DNA from: Brasenia schreberi
Taxonomy: Eukaryota; Streptophyta; Magnoliopsida; Nymphaeales; Cabombaceae
DNA: 64,000 bases
Assembly: GCA_036023115.1 (NCBI GenBank)
Contig: JAYKKT010000089.1
Location: 20,641,001 to 20,705,000, forward strand
Reading direction: 5' to 3'
The number at the start of each line of letters is the position of its first letter. Position 1 is the first letter of the stretch. Made by a program: the position numbers and the translations under genes. Below the pieces are notes generated by a model, which saw only the letters and a program-made list of their open reading frames with translations, was not told where the DNA came from and did not search any database. Shown here piece after piece: positions 21,787 through 33,265 of this stretch.

Positions 21787-22917
21787 GATTTGGGTTAAAT
21801 TCCATTTTTCGAAAATTTTAAGGGATAGCTGCCCTGAGACATGAAAATAAGGTGCAAAGGCAAAGTCGTGTGACCCTGAGTGAGAGAATTCACACTTGTG
21901 AAAGAGTGGAGTCTTCAAAATCGTGGTTACATTTCAAAATCCTTCTTCTTACAAAGAAAGGCCTAGTTCAATATAGCAAGATACTTGCAAGTAATACGTG
22001 CTATTTCTAAACAGGCTGATCTGGAATGGATCGAGTGTAGGCTTGGGATAAGTCTTCCCCTCTTCTCTTCTCCTTCCAAAAGGAAAACACGGCCCAAACA
22101 AAAGGAAATTTCACATTCAAAGCCTCTTTCTAAAAGAAAGAAACCAGAATTCAAAAGAAAAATCGATTCTCTTGTGAAAAAGAGGGATGAAAGAAAAAAT
22201 ACTCCCAAAGGGAGACCCTCTATAAAAAAAAAAGGAAAAAGAGGCCAAAAAGCTCAAAAGGAGCAGTTTTCTGCCTTCTATGCCTTAAACCACAGGACAC
22301 TTCAGAAGGAACTGTGGTATCTCTTTCCCATCCTTGGCTTATCCCAAGCTAAAACATGGTTCATTTCGAGGAATCCTAAAGTAAAAATAGGATTTACTTA
22401 CTTGAATTTCGTCTTGTTTGAGAATTCGACGTTTCGTGTAAGGCGTAGGAATTTGAAATACAGCTTGTTTTCTTATAAAACCTCTGCTAGATAAGCGAGT
22501 GTTAAGACTCAAACAAGGGCAAACACGAAGAGCTCGAGATCCTTAGGATCGAGACTCAAGACAGTTGTCCCTTTTGTAAATAGTTTTGTAAATAAGTTTT
22601 GAAAATCGAACATCGAACAACATGGGATTTGCTCACTTGGAGCAGTAGGCCTTGTAAGTCTCTAGAGTTCGACCATATTTGGTCTCTGGGAGGTCGCCAC
22701 TCTTGGCACCACACCCATGTCATGCATCTGCATTCCACGCATGATACTTGCATAAACATGATCCCATTTAGGACCAGATTCCATAACGAATCCCTTTGGC
22801 GTGATATCTCCTCCTACCAGGGTTTGTAAATTGAGATTTTGCTAAAAATTGGGACGATCCCATATTCTTCGTGGCTAGATCTAGGGAGACATTGAAAGGG
22901 GTGTTTGTCATCTTTGC
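21787..22917 (+). other. E1 3' non-coding region with a Lys-rich open frame
   Basis: This is the spacer between pol and the polypurine tract. A 169-codon frame (21985-22494) is rich in Lys/Arg in its first half and ends with the stretch NPKVKIGFTYLNFVLFENS. In E2 the same frame has a TAG in place of CAG near its start and further indels, and in the family B copies only pieces remain open. It could be an accessory ORF relic or chance. I see no known domain. Confidence 0.45.
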
Positions 22918-22958
22918 CCTTATCCAAATCGATTTGGACAAGGCCAAAGAGGGGCATC
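22918..22958 (+). promoter_or_regulatory. 26-bp palindrome and polypurine tract of E1
   Basis: A near-perfect inverted repeat (22918-22943, centre CG between AAAT and ATTT arms) is followed by CC and the polypurine tract AAAGAGGGGCATC (22946-22958), directly before the LTR start. The tract would prime plus-strand DNA synthesis. The palindrome recurs at the same place in E2 and in both family B internal regions. Confidence 0.75.
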
Positions 22959-24203
22959 TGTAAACACCCCGAAATCCCACGAATTCCTCAAATCAACCTG
23001 GTTTTGTAAAAGCAGCCCCAAAGGGCCATTTTGAGTCTGGAAACCCAGGAGCCTTCCAGGCAACCCTGTACGTATGTTTTGAACTTTGTATTTCAAAAAT
23101 ATATGATATGGCTTTTGAAAACCTTTTAAAACACATTTTTGAAACCCCGAAGCAGCTTGGCCTAATTCAAACAGGACCAGAAAAGCCAAAGAGAGCCCGG
23201 AACCGGAGCAAAAGTCAAGCCCGGCACAACAACTCTCATATCAAATCCACCCCCAGGATCTCGAACGTCCAAGACCCTGTTATCATCAAAACATCATTTG
23301 AAGTCATCTCCGGAAGGCGAAAACAGAGGAGGACGATCATGTTGGCGAAGACCCAACGCAGACGAAGTACTGATGCTGTCAGGCCCCGCACAAACCGTTC
23401 GTTTCGAACACAGCTCGAAGGAGTCAGAATTCAGTTTGGATTGGATCTGAACCATATATATCCAGATCCCAATCCAAACCCATGTATGGACTTAGATTTG
23501 GATTTGGAGTAAAAAATCCAATCCAATATCCATATCCATGGCCCACATCACCTTCTCATAAATGGAGGTGGGGCCCACTTGAAATTCACGTGGGGTTATG
23601 GACATGAGAGAGAGTGGGGGAGGATAAGATCAAGTGTGTGTTGTAATTAAGCTTGACTTGTGTGTCAAGTTTGGGGTTAATCATGTGGGTTAGCCTAATT
23701 AAGTGGGTTTAAGCTTGTAATTAGCCAAAACCTAACCTAGGGTTGCACCAACATGATGTGATTAGGGTCCATGGGTCATGCAAAGGGAGCTCCTTCATCT
23801 AATCCTAATAAAAAACACCTAATCCTAGCTTTCCACCTTAATTCGGTCCTAATCCTGGCCTAATCACCTAACCCACTTCTCTAATCCCGGCCTAATCCCG
23901 ACCTAATCACCTAACCCACTTCCCTAATCCTTCCCTAAACCTAGGTTAATTTCCCTAAACCTAACCTAATCCTAGCCTAATCACCTAACCCACCTCACTA
24001 AACCTCACCCTAAACCAACCCACTTAGCCAAACCCAAAACCCCTAAACCACCCCACCTAAACCTAGCACACAACTTACCAAAAACCCCTTGTATCTAAAA
24101 TATTTGGCCCTACCCTAATACCAGCCCACCTTACTACCTTACCACCACCCCTAGACCACCTGACCACTACCCCAAAACCAGCCCCACCGCCCTTCACAAA
24201 AGC

Positions 24204-24210
24204 TATAAAA
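24204..24210 (+). promoter_or_regulatory. TATA-like box in the second E1 LTR
   Basis: TATAAAA is followed by a C-run and then a GGTTTTT stretch, at the place where E2 has TATATAAA. In the first E1 LTR the site has decayed to TATAAC. Confidence 0.45.
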
Positions 24211-25336
24211 ACCCCCCCTAGTGAGCAGGTTTTTTTCAAGCTTTGGGCCCTCCAATTCCCAACCGATCACCATCATCCTCCACCTGCCCCATTCCCAGCC
24301 AGCTCTTCCGCATGCACCACCACCAGCCACCACCATGCTCCACTTGCTCCACCACTCCCCAGCCACCCGTCGCCATCCTCTTCATCCGGCCGAACCAAGC
24401 CACTCCACCACACCCGGCTGCTCCTCAACCAACCGCTGCCTCCCATCATCGCCGGTTAGTACCCCATACCCTACCTCACCTCTTCTCCACTCCCCCTCCA
24501 CTCTCAACCACCTGCACCACCACCATCTTCCCCTAACACCAGCCATTCATCGCCTCCCCCCACTTCCATTCGGCCAGGCCATAACCACCCTAATTACCCG
24601 CCACTACCTAGACACCCTAGCTACACCAGGCCACTCTACCCAACTCCCTAAGATCTGCCCCTATCACCTCAAGACAACCACCACTACCTTACCCCATACC
24701 CTAGTTAGTTCCCTTCCCATCCACCATAGCCTAGCCACCCTAGCAGCCCGCCACCACCAAGTCCCCTTAGTCGGCCACTCCAACCGGCTATCCCCCATCC
24801 ATTCGGCCAGCCACCCGCCAACCTTAGGTACTCCCTTAGATACTCCCTTAGGCTCCCTTAGTGCCATACTTCCTAACACTATACCCTCCCCTAGTGACCC
24901 TACTTAGGCATCTAGCCCAACACACAAAACCAGCCCATTCCTAGCAGCCGACCATCTTCAAGACGCTCCTTCCGCGCACCTAAGACAGCCGGCCAGCAGT
25001 CCCTCTTGCCGTTCAACTCCGTGGAGCTCCCTTTTGTAGCCCAAGGAGAAGGCCAAGCCCACGCTCAAGCAAGGCATCTTCGGACCAGCTATTAGTAAGT
25101 GCCTAACTCGGTCCTTAGTTGCATACTTGCTTAAAAATTCAATTTGATAAGGGGTTGTAATAACGGAGCATAGTCTCCCCCCACTTGTAATAACGTGGCT
25201 CGGCACACCCACACACACGTGCACTCTCTTAGTCGTGCACGATTTTGAACACACACGGGCCTAATCAGCCCCTAATACATAAAGATATATATATACTTTA
25301 ATTTTCGTAGGGTTTCTGCTTAAGTTGGGTGTGTTG

Positions 25337-25841
25337 TCTTTCAATTCAAGCACTCACACACATTGAGGCTTCGCGCTTATTTGAAAGACCCAAGTAAGGG
25401 CCGAGCTATACTATTTGGGTTTTCATTTCCTGTCGTGTGTGTAAGTCTTTCAATTCAAGCACTCACACACATTGAGCCTTCGCTCTTATTTGAAAGACCC
25501 AAGTAAGGGCCAAGCTATACTATTTGGGTTTTCATTTCATGTCGTGTGTGTAAGTCTTTCAATTCAAGCACTCACACACATTGAGCCTTCGCTCTTATTT
25601 GAAAGACCCAAGTAAGGGCCGTGTTATACTATTTGGGTTTAATTTCATGTTGTGTGCGTAGTACTTCAATTCAAGCACTCACACACATTGAGCTTTCGCT
25701 CTTATTCCCAAGACCTTAATCAAGGCCATACTGCAAGTTATATTTGGGTTTTATTTCATGTCGTGTGTATAAATCTTTCAATTCAAGCACGCACCCACAT
25801 TGAGCCTTCGCTCTTATTTTCAAGACTCAAGTAAGGGCACG
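25337..25841 (+). repeat. 109-bp tandem repeats in the second E1 LTR
   Basis: This is the same array as at 11028-11530: three well-matched units and two diverged ones with the CATTGAGCCTTCGCTCTTA core. Confidence 0.85.
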
Positions 25842-26444
25842 TATATACCCTATATATATATCTCCCTTCGGCATTTACATTACAAGTCATTTCCCTTCGG
25901 TTATTTCCCTTCGGCATTGTCTTTACATTCGGGTTTTCCCTTTGGAGTAGCGTGAGTTTGCATTGCATCTACGCCATACCATGAGGTAGGACGCATATTG
26001 CATCGAAGCAAGCCTCGTACTCCTACCCAAATTCGCCCCATGTAGTGGAGTGTTCATAACACACACTAAGGAGGCCCATAAAGGGATAAAAGGAAAGACT
26101 TAGGCACGTGCAAATCCACGTGATCTAAAAATCTGCCATCGTATTAAAGACCCGAATCAAAAACACCTCGAACCGCTTCGTAAGCTTTTTCTATCCCAAA
26201 ACTCGATTTTTCAAAGCGTACAGACTTACCCTTGCGCATCGGTGCAAGAAGGTCTGCGACGACAAGAGCTCACTTGCTCACAGTCGCCACGTTAGAAGTC
26301 AGCTTAAAATATATCTTCGCTAGCTTAGGTAAGCTAGCTGGCACGCCCTGTTTATATAAATAGGCCTTAGACACACGAGAGGATCCGCTCTAGGCCTTGA
26401 GAAAAGGCCAGACGAGGTAGGGATTTTCGCGCGTCTACAGAGAT

Positions 26445-26462
26445 TGGCACGCCCGGTGGGAC
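26445..26462 (+). other. Second primer-binding site (start of a second copy)
   Basis: TGGCACGCCCGGTGGGAC lies five bases after the LTR end, identical in sequence and spacing to the site at 12135. It shows that a second internal region starts here. Confidence 0.75.
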
Positions 26463-26582
26463 GTGAGCCTTTCAAAAATCGAGTTTTAAGTTAGAAGCTT
26501 GCGAAAAATTTTGTTAAAAGGTGTCGTTTTTAACTTGTTTTCTTTGCTTGTACTTAGGAAATTTTGAAAAAGCTTGAAAAGC

Positions 26583-27057
26583 ATGTCAAAATCCAATCCA
26601 AGTGAAGTGTCGAGCCAAGGCTCATGCGCATCAAGTTCTCACTCTAGGAGGATTTTCTAAAACAAAATAAAACTAGATGAGATCGAGGACCTGAGAAGGG
26701 AGTTGGAGGCCAAGATCGATGCTCTCAGCCAAGAGGTTGAAGTAGGCGATTCGTGTTCATCAAATGGTGAACCAAGGCCTAAGAAAAAATCTGAAAAACC
26801 TCGGAAGCACAAAGAGGCCTCCGTAATGGAAGGCAACCAATACCACGAGTCCTTCACACAAAAGGACCGTAAAGCCCTACAGTAGTTGCTGAAAGGGCAG
26901 AATAAAGAGAAAAGAAGCTACGCCCTATCTGATTTCCTTCCTATGGATTATGAAACAGACAGTGATGATGAAATACTGAACTTCCATCGGTATGATGGCA
27001 TGGGAGACCCTAGGTCTCATTTGCAGCTTTTCTCGTGTCGAGCCCATAAGAAGAAAA
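26583..27057 (+). pseudogene. gag: Truncated gag of a second family A copy
   Basis: The frame starts at MSKSNPSEV, as in E1. It has a stop near 26656 and shares the TAG at 26883-26885 with E1 (CAG in E2). Reading continues through the gag domain start (FHRYDGMGDP, ending RAHKKK), then homology breaks at about 27057 in AAGAAGAAAA. The rest of gag and all of pol are missing. Its shared stop with E1 suggests the two are close relatives. Confidence 0.85.
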
Positions 27058-27155
27058 GTTTGAGATGATACTATATCCAAGACCATAATTTAACATACAT
27101 GGAAGATTTAGGGTCTATGAAAAGTTTGAGATTGCTAAAGAATTATTTGACTCTT
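27058..27155. other. Junction segment between gag stub and LTR fragment
   Basis: About 98 bp match none of the Tat elements here. The word GAAAAGTTTGAGAT occurs at the junction (27053) and again at 27119, suggesting microhomology-mediated or slippage repair. One frame reads YEKFEIAKELFDS, reminiscent of the copia gag motif that contains AKE-W/F-D, so it may be a scrap of the host copia gag. This is weak evidence. Confidence 0.4.
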
Positions 27156-27770
27156 GTAAACACCCCAAAATGCCACGATTTTCTCAAATTGCCTGGTTTT
27201 ACAAAAGCAACCCCAAAGGGCTATTTTGAGTCTGGAAACCCAGGAGCCTTCCAGACAACCCTGTACATATGTTGAAACCATATATGTTTTAAAAATATAT
27301 ACATATAGTTTTGAAACCTTAAAAAGGTATTTTGAAACCCCAAAAAGCAGCTTGGCTTGATGAAAGCAGGACCAAAGAAGCGAAAGAGAGCTCGGACCCA
27401 GAGCATATTTTAAGCTCGACACATCAACTCTCGTATCAGAATCATCCCTAGATTCTCGGACATCCAAGCCCCTGATATCAACAATTTGCTCGAAATGAAC
27501 TCCGAAAGGTGAGAAGAAGAGCGGACGACAATGTTGGTGAAGACCCAATGCAAGATGGAGTACTGATGCAGTCAGGCCCTGCACAAACCGTCCATTTCGA
27601 AACGCCATGAAGGAATCAGAAAATTAGATTTGGGTCAGATCTGGACCATATATATCCAGATCCAAACCCAAACATGCATTTGGATTTGGATTTGGATTTG
27701 GATCCCAAGATCCAATCCAATATCCACATCCATGGCCCACATCACCTTCTCATAAATAGAGGTGGGGCCC
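27156..27770 (+). repeat. Left fragment of a diverged family A LTR
   Basis: It begins TGTAAACACCCCAAAATGCC and follows the family A LTR to GGTGGGGCCC, where a family B LTR enters at 27771. It differs more from the other family A LTRs than they do from each other, so it is older or from another subfamily. The continuation of the LTR beyond GGGGCCC is not found on the far side of the family B element. Confidence 0.8.
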
Positions 27771-29925
27771 TGTAGACATGGAAAATCCTCGTCTCCGGGT
27801 TCTTAGGCCTGAAGCGAATCTTTTCGTGCTTACGTCGCTTTAAAAAAGGGCGTGCCAGCTAGCTTTCTCAAACTAGCGAAGTGATTTTTGAAAATATCTG
27901 ACTTTTGGGGCGACTGTGGACAAGTGGGTTCTTTTCGTCGAAGACTTTCTTGCACCAGCGCGCAAGGGTCAGTCTGTACGCTTTAGGAAAACTCGATTTT
28001 ACACAAATGCGACTCTTTTTGAAAACTTGAAAGTGTTTTATCGATTGGTTTTGTTAAATTTGCAACTTTTATACATGGGATCTATGCGCTCCTATGTCTC
28101 TCGGGTTTTAGCCGATTTTGGCGTGTAGTCGTGTGCATCCAGTGCTCGATTTAAGGCAAGTACTACACGATTTGATCAATCTGGTTCGATGCAAGTATGC
28201 TCCCTATCTCGAGTGTGGCGGATATGCGATGCAAACTCACACAACTTGAAGGGAAAACCTGGAATTTAAAGACATAGCAGAAGGGAAATAGCAGAAAGGG
28301 AAATATGGCTATATCTTAGATGCGGAAGGGAAAATATATATAGCTATATCTTAAGAGCGAGAAGGCTGAATGTGAGTGAGTGCTTTGAGTGTATAAATTG
28401 AAAGGGCAACTCACACGACTTGAACCTTAAAAACCCAGCTGAAAGGGGAAATACGTATATATATGTAAGAGCGGAAAGGCTCAATGTGAGTGAGTGCTTT
28501 GAGTGTATAAAATGAAAGACAACTCACACGACTTGAACCTTAAAACCCAGCTGAATGTATATAAATAGAGCTATATCCTATGGGCTGTTGAGGCCCGTTT
28601 TGTGTGCAAACGGTGTGCAGATAAGAGCGGAAAGGCTCGAGTATACGTGTGTGATTCGTGTTTCAAACCATAATATTACATCTCGGGGGGAGACTACGCT
28701 CCATTATTACAACCCCGTATCAAATTTAATTGAATTTGAAACAACGTAAAGAACCAGGTTCGAGCACTTACACTTAGTCTGCTTGGGCTTTCTTTATCAA
28801 TGGGATCCGACCTTGGATATAACCGTTGGATGGACCTCTCGCTGCGAACCGATCCGATGCGTGGAGTTTTGGTCCTAATTTGCGATCTAGGCTATGTCGG
28901 CACACGAAGGCTCTATGGTTTTGGGTGGGATTCGAACAAAATTAAGGCAAAGGTGTAGGGGATCTAGGGCCAACTCTAAGGTGAAAGGCTTAGGTAGGGT
29001 TTTAGTCCAAATCCTAAGGTGATACTCGACCAACTAGGGTCTGAGTTGGGTGATGCTCCATGGGTAGTTCTAGGCAAAACACTCAAGGGATGCCCTAAGG
29101 GAGTGCTCGGCCAAATGGTGGCCGAGCTTGGTAGGTTTTTAATGGATGGTTTAGGTAGGATTTGTGATGAAAGGACTAAAGGGAAATGGCTCGGCCAAGG
29201 GTGGATGAGCTGATCAATCTTGGGTTTAGGTTAGGTTGGTCTTTGGGGGACCTAATAGGACAGACCTAGGGTGAGCTCGGCCAGCTATTGGCCGGGCTTG
29301 GTGTGGGCTTGGGTGGAGACGATCTTGGGTAGAACTAGGCTCGATCTTAGCAAGATTCGGCCAGCTCTTAGTTGGTTGAAAGTTGCTGGATTTTATCAAC
29401 GGTATTGGGTGGTTTAGAGAGTTAGGATTTAGGTACTAAATGAGGCTGGTCTAGGGTGGCCTCGGTCAGCCAATAGCTGAGCTTGGACTGGTATTAGGTG
29501 GGGACGGATTTGGGTGAAACTAAGGCAACTTTTAGTGAAGTTCGGCCAGCTTCTTGGCTGGACTTTGTTGGATTTTTAAGAGGTGGTATGGGTGGTTTAG
29601 AAAGGCTAGAAGAGAGTGGTTTAGGTGGGTTCTAGGGACTTACCTTAGCCACGGTTTTTAGTGGTTTCCACGCATCAAGTCTTCACATCAAACGGACCAT
29701 CCACGGCTGCCGGATCCACGTGAGTTGCAGCACCAAGCCTTGGCGTGAAATAATTTTGCAGCCCACAAGAACAAAACCCACCATTTCAGCCCACCATGGA
29801 AAGGCCAAGTCAAGCCCCTTTTCTTGACTTGCTTTTCCTCTCTCTCTCTCTCTCTCTCTCCAACCCAAGCAAGGCCGTGAAACAAGAAAAAATTTCCAGC
29901 CCTTTTCCACCAGCCCCTCACGTCC

Positions 29926-29933
29926 TTTTATAG
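29926..29933 (-). promoter_or_regulatory. Putative TATA box of R2 LTR
   Basis: The minus strand reads CTATAAAAGGACGTGAGG, as in the other family B LTRs. A CT/GA microsatellite (about 29838-29862) lies about 65 bp downstream in the direction of transcription. Confidence 0.6.
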
Positions 29934-30582
29934 GTTTCTTATGTGGATATTGGATCCTGGATTGATTCTGAAATCCGGATCCAATCCAAGTCTTGTTTGG
30001 ATCTGGATCTTGGGTCTGGATCTGGATATTTGGATCTAGATTTGATTCAAAATTTTTTCTTCTTCTCTCCTTCTTGGCGTCTTGAGTCGAACGCTTCGTG
30101 CGGGCCTTGAGTTTATCAATGATCCGTCTTAAGCGGGGTTTTTCCCCATTTCATTGTCCAAGCTCCTTTTCGCCTTTCCGGACTCTGTTTCAACTGATTT
30201 TGGTTGTTTTCGACTTGGATTGTTCGTGATTTCAGGGACACTATTGGCTGGGCCTCTGATGCTTCTGGCTTGAAGTCCATTTGCGGCTCGGGGCCCCTCT
30301 TTTGTCTTTGAATTTGGCCTTTGATCGGGCTGGGCTTGCTCTTTGAATTTTCTGAATCTCTGTTGCAACTGCTTTGGGCCAGGCTTTACCTGTTCATCTG
30401 GGCTTTTGCAAAAATAGGACTTTCGCCCATTTTCAAGAATGTATGTTCCGACAGGGTTGCAAAATGGAGGTTTGAAGTATTTGAGTTCCTGGGTTTTCGA
30501 AAATTCCAATTTTGGCTTTCTGAGCTCATTTTCGAACCAGGCATTTGTTTTTGTAGAATTTTTGAAATTTGGGGTGTTTACA

Positions 30583-30623
30583 GATGCCCCTCTTTGGCAT
30601 TATCCAAATTGATTTGGATAATG
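30583..30623 (-). promoter_or_regulatory. Polypurine tract and palindrome of R2
   Basis: On the minus strand a perfect-armed 26-bp palindrome (30598-30623, arms starting CATTATCC) is followed by the tract AAAGAGGGGCATC (30595-30583) and the LTR. It is the same arrangement as in E1 and E2, but the second base pair of the outer stem is A-T where they have C-G. Confidence 0.75.
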
Positions 30624-32873
30624 GCGAAGAAGATAACACCCCTATTTGTTTTCTCCCGGATTTGATCTTGAGAATATGGGATCGTCCCAGTATTTGAGAA
30701 AAAAACATTTTCTTTTAAGCCTGATAGGAGGAGATTTTTCGCCAAAAGGGGACTTTCTATGGATCTAGCCCTAAATGAAGATCATGTATGAGGTGCTTAT
30801 GCGTGGATATGCAGAGTGTGTGACATGGCTGAAGTGCCAGAAAGGGGCGACCTCCTAGAGACCAGATTATATGGTCGAACTTTTGAGACTTTTATGAAAA
30901 ACCTGCTCCTCCAAGTGAGCGGGCCTTACGTATGCTCAATGTTCGAGTTTTTTTTGAAATTTGTCTTAAGAGGGAAAACTTTTCTGAACCATCAATCATA
31001 AGGACCTTCAGCTCCTTGTGTTTGCCTTTACTCGAGTCTCGACACTTGCTAATCTAGCAGAGGTTTTATGAGAAAACAAGCCACATTTCAAAATTTTTTT
31101 ACGCCTTACTCAAAACGTCGTATTCTCAAACAAGACGAAATTCAAGTAAGTAAATCCTATTTTTACTTTAGGATTTCCTTAAATGAACCATTTTTCGCTC
31201 GGGATAAGTCATAGGGATGGGAAAGAAGTACCACGGTCCCTTCTGAAGTGTCCTGTGGTTTGAGGCAAAGAAGGCGGAAAACTGCTCTTTTTGAGCTTTT
31301 GGCCTTTTTTTCTTTCTTTTTTCCATAGAGGGTCTCCCTTTGGGAGTATTTTTTCTTTAATCCCTCTTTTCCATAGAAGACTCAAATTTTCTTTTTGATT
31401 CATTTTTCTTTCTTTGGGAAAGAGCTTTTCGGTGGGGATTTCCCCTTGTTTTGGCCAGGTTTTCCGGACTTATCCCAAGGTCATACTCGATCCATTCTAG
31501 GTTAGCCTATTTAGAAATAGCACGTACAACTTGCAAGTATCTTGTTATATTGAATTCGGCCTTTCTTTGTAAGAAGAAGGATTTTGAAATGTAGCCACAT
31601 ATTTGGAAAGCTCTGCTTTTTCACAAAATCATAAGTGCATCTATATGTCTAGATTAGACGTGCAAAATTTTGAAATATTTGGAATAGGGACTAATGAAGG
31701 ATAAATCATTTACCAAATATGTACAGAGTACAGAAAAAGAGGTTTTAGGTTTTCATAATTGTACTTGTGTTTTAATCTGAATCAAAATTGAATCTACAGC
31801 TATAAAACAACAAACTAAATCCTAATTATCACATGAACATAGGGAGATTTAGAGGTTTATAATCTCACATTGTGTTATGGAGAAGAAAGAATCAACATTT
31901 AAAGTATATAATGAATAACGTACGAACAAAAGAAAGATGGAGCAGCACATGAACCTTGATCGATACATCTTCATGGAGACTTAAGCTCCTTAATTACAAC
32001 CCCATAAGATTTAATGAAAAAGGAGATAATTGAAGAAAGAATGGACCTGTGGCGGAAGGTGGAGGATGGCTAGCAACTGGCGGTTGGTGGCAACCTTCTT
32101 CCTTGTTTGACAAAAGTTAAGTATGATCAAAAGTGCACTAAAACTCGATCTTGAAGAGAGAAGCCTGGGTTGTACTTCTCTTGTTTTGAACCCTATGTTT
32201 GAAGTCATCTGTCCTTTGTAAATTGTCAAGCTCAGCTGAAACTGACCAGGACTTGGCAGACTTGCCAAATCCGATCTAATATGTTCCCTTATGATGATAC
32301 TGAATTATGCTTAAATCTGGAAAGGTAAGTGGTTTCGTTGGATTCATCTAAGACATGGACTTAGTAAGTGGCTGAGCCTTGTTGCTATCTAGGCTTGATT
32401 AGTCACTTTCTTTAACATTTGTTGGGACCGGCTAGACCAATCTTGATGACATACCAAGTGAAGCCCAGCTGTTGTTCATGTTGAGGTCGGCAAGGGCTAT
32501 GAAAGGTAAGTGTCTTTTCTTAATCTTGCAGGGAACGGCCAGCCAATGAACATGGTAAGTTGTCATTGCTTGTGGTTGAATCCACACGTGTCTGCTTCCT
32601 TCCATATTGAAATCAATCGATCTTGGTAATCCATGACAAAATCGATCAACCCTTAGTAACTTGGTGACCGGGCTAGGTATGGAAAGTCACCTTGTTCCTT
32701 CTATATTGAAGTTGGCACGGCTTGGTGACTTAGTAAATTGCATTCTGAAGCCACCTACGTCCAGTCATATGACTCATTTATGGTGAAATTGGTAAGTTTC
32801 CTCTTGGTGACTTGTCAAATTGAGTATCACAATTTCCCAAGTCATGCATCGCTTTCCTTTCTCTTGGATGATA

Positions 32874-33007
32874 ACGACTTTCCCTTCTTCAATGTTGGCC
32901 TTCCATCTGAATGTTGACTTTCCTTCCTTGAACGTCGACTTTCCTTCTCGGACATCGGCTTTCCGTCTTTGATGCCAACCTTCCTTTCTTAAACGTTGAT
33001 ATTTCTT
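32874..33007. repeat. Degenerate minisatellite, about 21-bp units
   Basis: Six to seven imperfect units are built on GACTTTCCTTC-TT-AACGT, reading ...TGACTTTCCTTCCTTGAACG then TCGACTTTCCTTCTCGGACA and so on. Unit length varies by 1-2 bases. Confidence 0.65.
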
Positions 33008-33213
33008 TTTAATACCTAAAACTAAAAAAATGATAGGTTACCTTGCCCAACAACACCAAAATTGATAGGTGCTCGATTGTTGCCTTTTTGGTTCCTGCCA
33101 TGTCCTTTTTGAAAAAACACTGGGTTTCATTCCAAGTTTTTGTTTGCAAGAGTGACCTACCTTTTCTCTATGAGTCAGTCTATAACCACCTTGACCATTT
33201 AACCCTTTTCATG

Positions 33214-33265
33214 GGTGTAGGGTATCGAACCACTTTAACGGTGTAGGGTATCGAACCACTTTAAC
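33214..33265. repeat. Exact 26-bp tandem duplication
   Basis: The unit starting GGTGTAGGGTATCGAACCAC is present twice without a gap or mismatch at 33214-33239 and 33240-33265, which indicates a recent duplication. Confidence 0.95.

Larger units (their letters stand above)
22959..26439 (+). repeat. Family A LTR: 3' LTR of E1 and 5' LTR of the following gag copy
   Basis: It runs from TGTAAACACCCC to GCGCGTCTACA (3481 bp). Its left side has a polypurine tract, as for a 3' LTR, and its right side a primer-binding site, as for a 5' LTR. It resembles 8674-12129 closely but has about 30 extra bases around 24285-24320 and other small indels, so it need not be a simple sister copy. Confidence 0.9.
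8674..27057 (+). mobile_element. E1: chimeric Tat-type Ty3/gypsy element (LTR-internal-LTR-PBS-gag)
   Basis: The order is 5' LTR 8674-12129, primer site, gag-pro, pol, polypurine tract, LTR 22959-26439, then a second primer site and truncated gag to 27057. The internal order gag-PR-RT-RNaseH-aRH-INT, the tRNA-Arg-like primer site, the very long LTRs and the lack of a chromodomain place it in the Tat lineage. Pol is interrupted by a solo family B LTR (17835-20673). The left flank is CATCC (8669-8673). No matching duplication exists at the right because the LTR there leads into a second copy's internal region instead of host DNA. All genes are broken, so it is not autonomous. Confidence 0.85.
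27771..31629 (-). mobile_element. R2: truncated family B Tat element (3' LTR plus 3' internal end)
   Basis: On the minus strand the element's 3' end is complete: non-coding 3' region (31629 down to 30624), palindrome and polypurine tract, then the 3' LTR (30582 down to 27771, 2812 bp, TGTAAAC...TCTACA). Homology to R3 stops at 31629 within CACAAAAT, before any pol sequence. The 5' LTR, gag and pol are gone. The LTR carries two of the 110-bp type repeats, a palindrome unit at 29103-29127 and the hairpin/decamer block (27848-27857). Confidence 0.85.
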
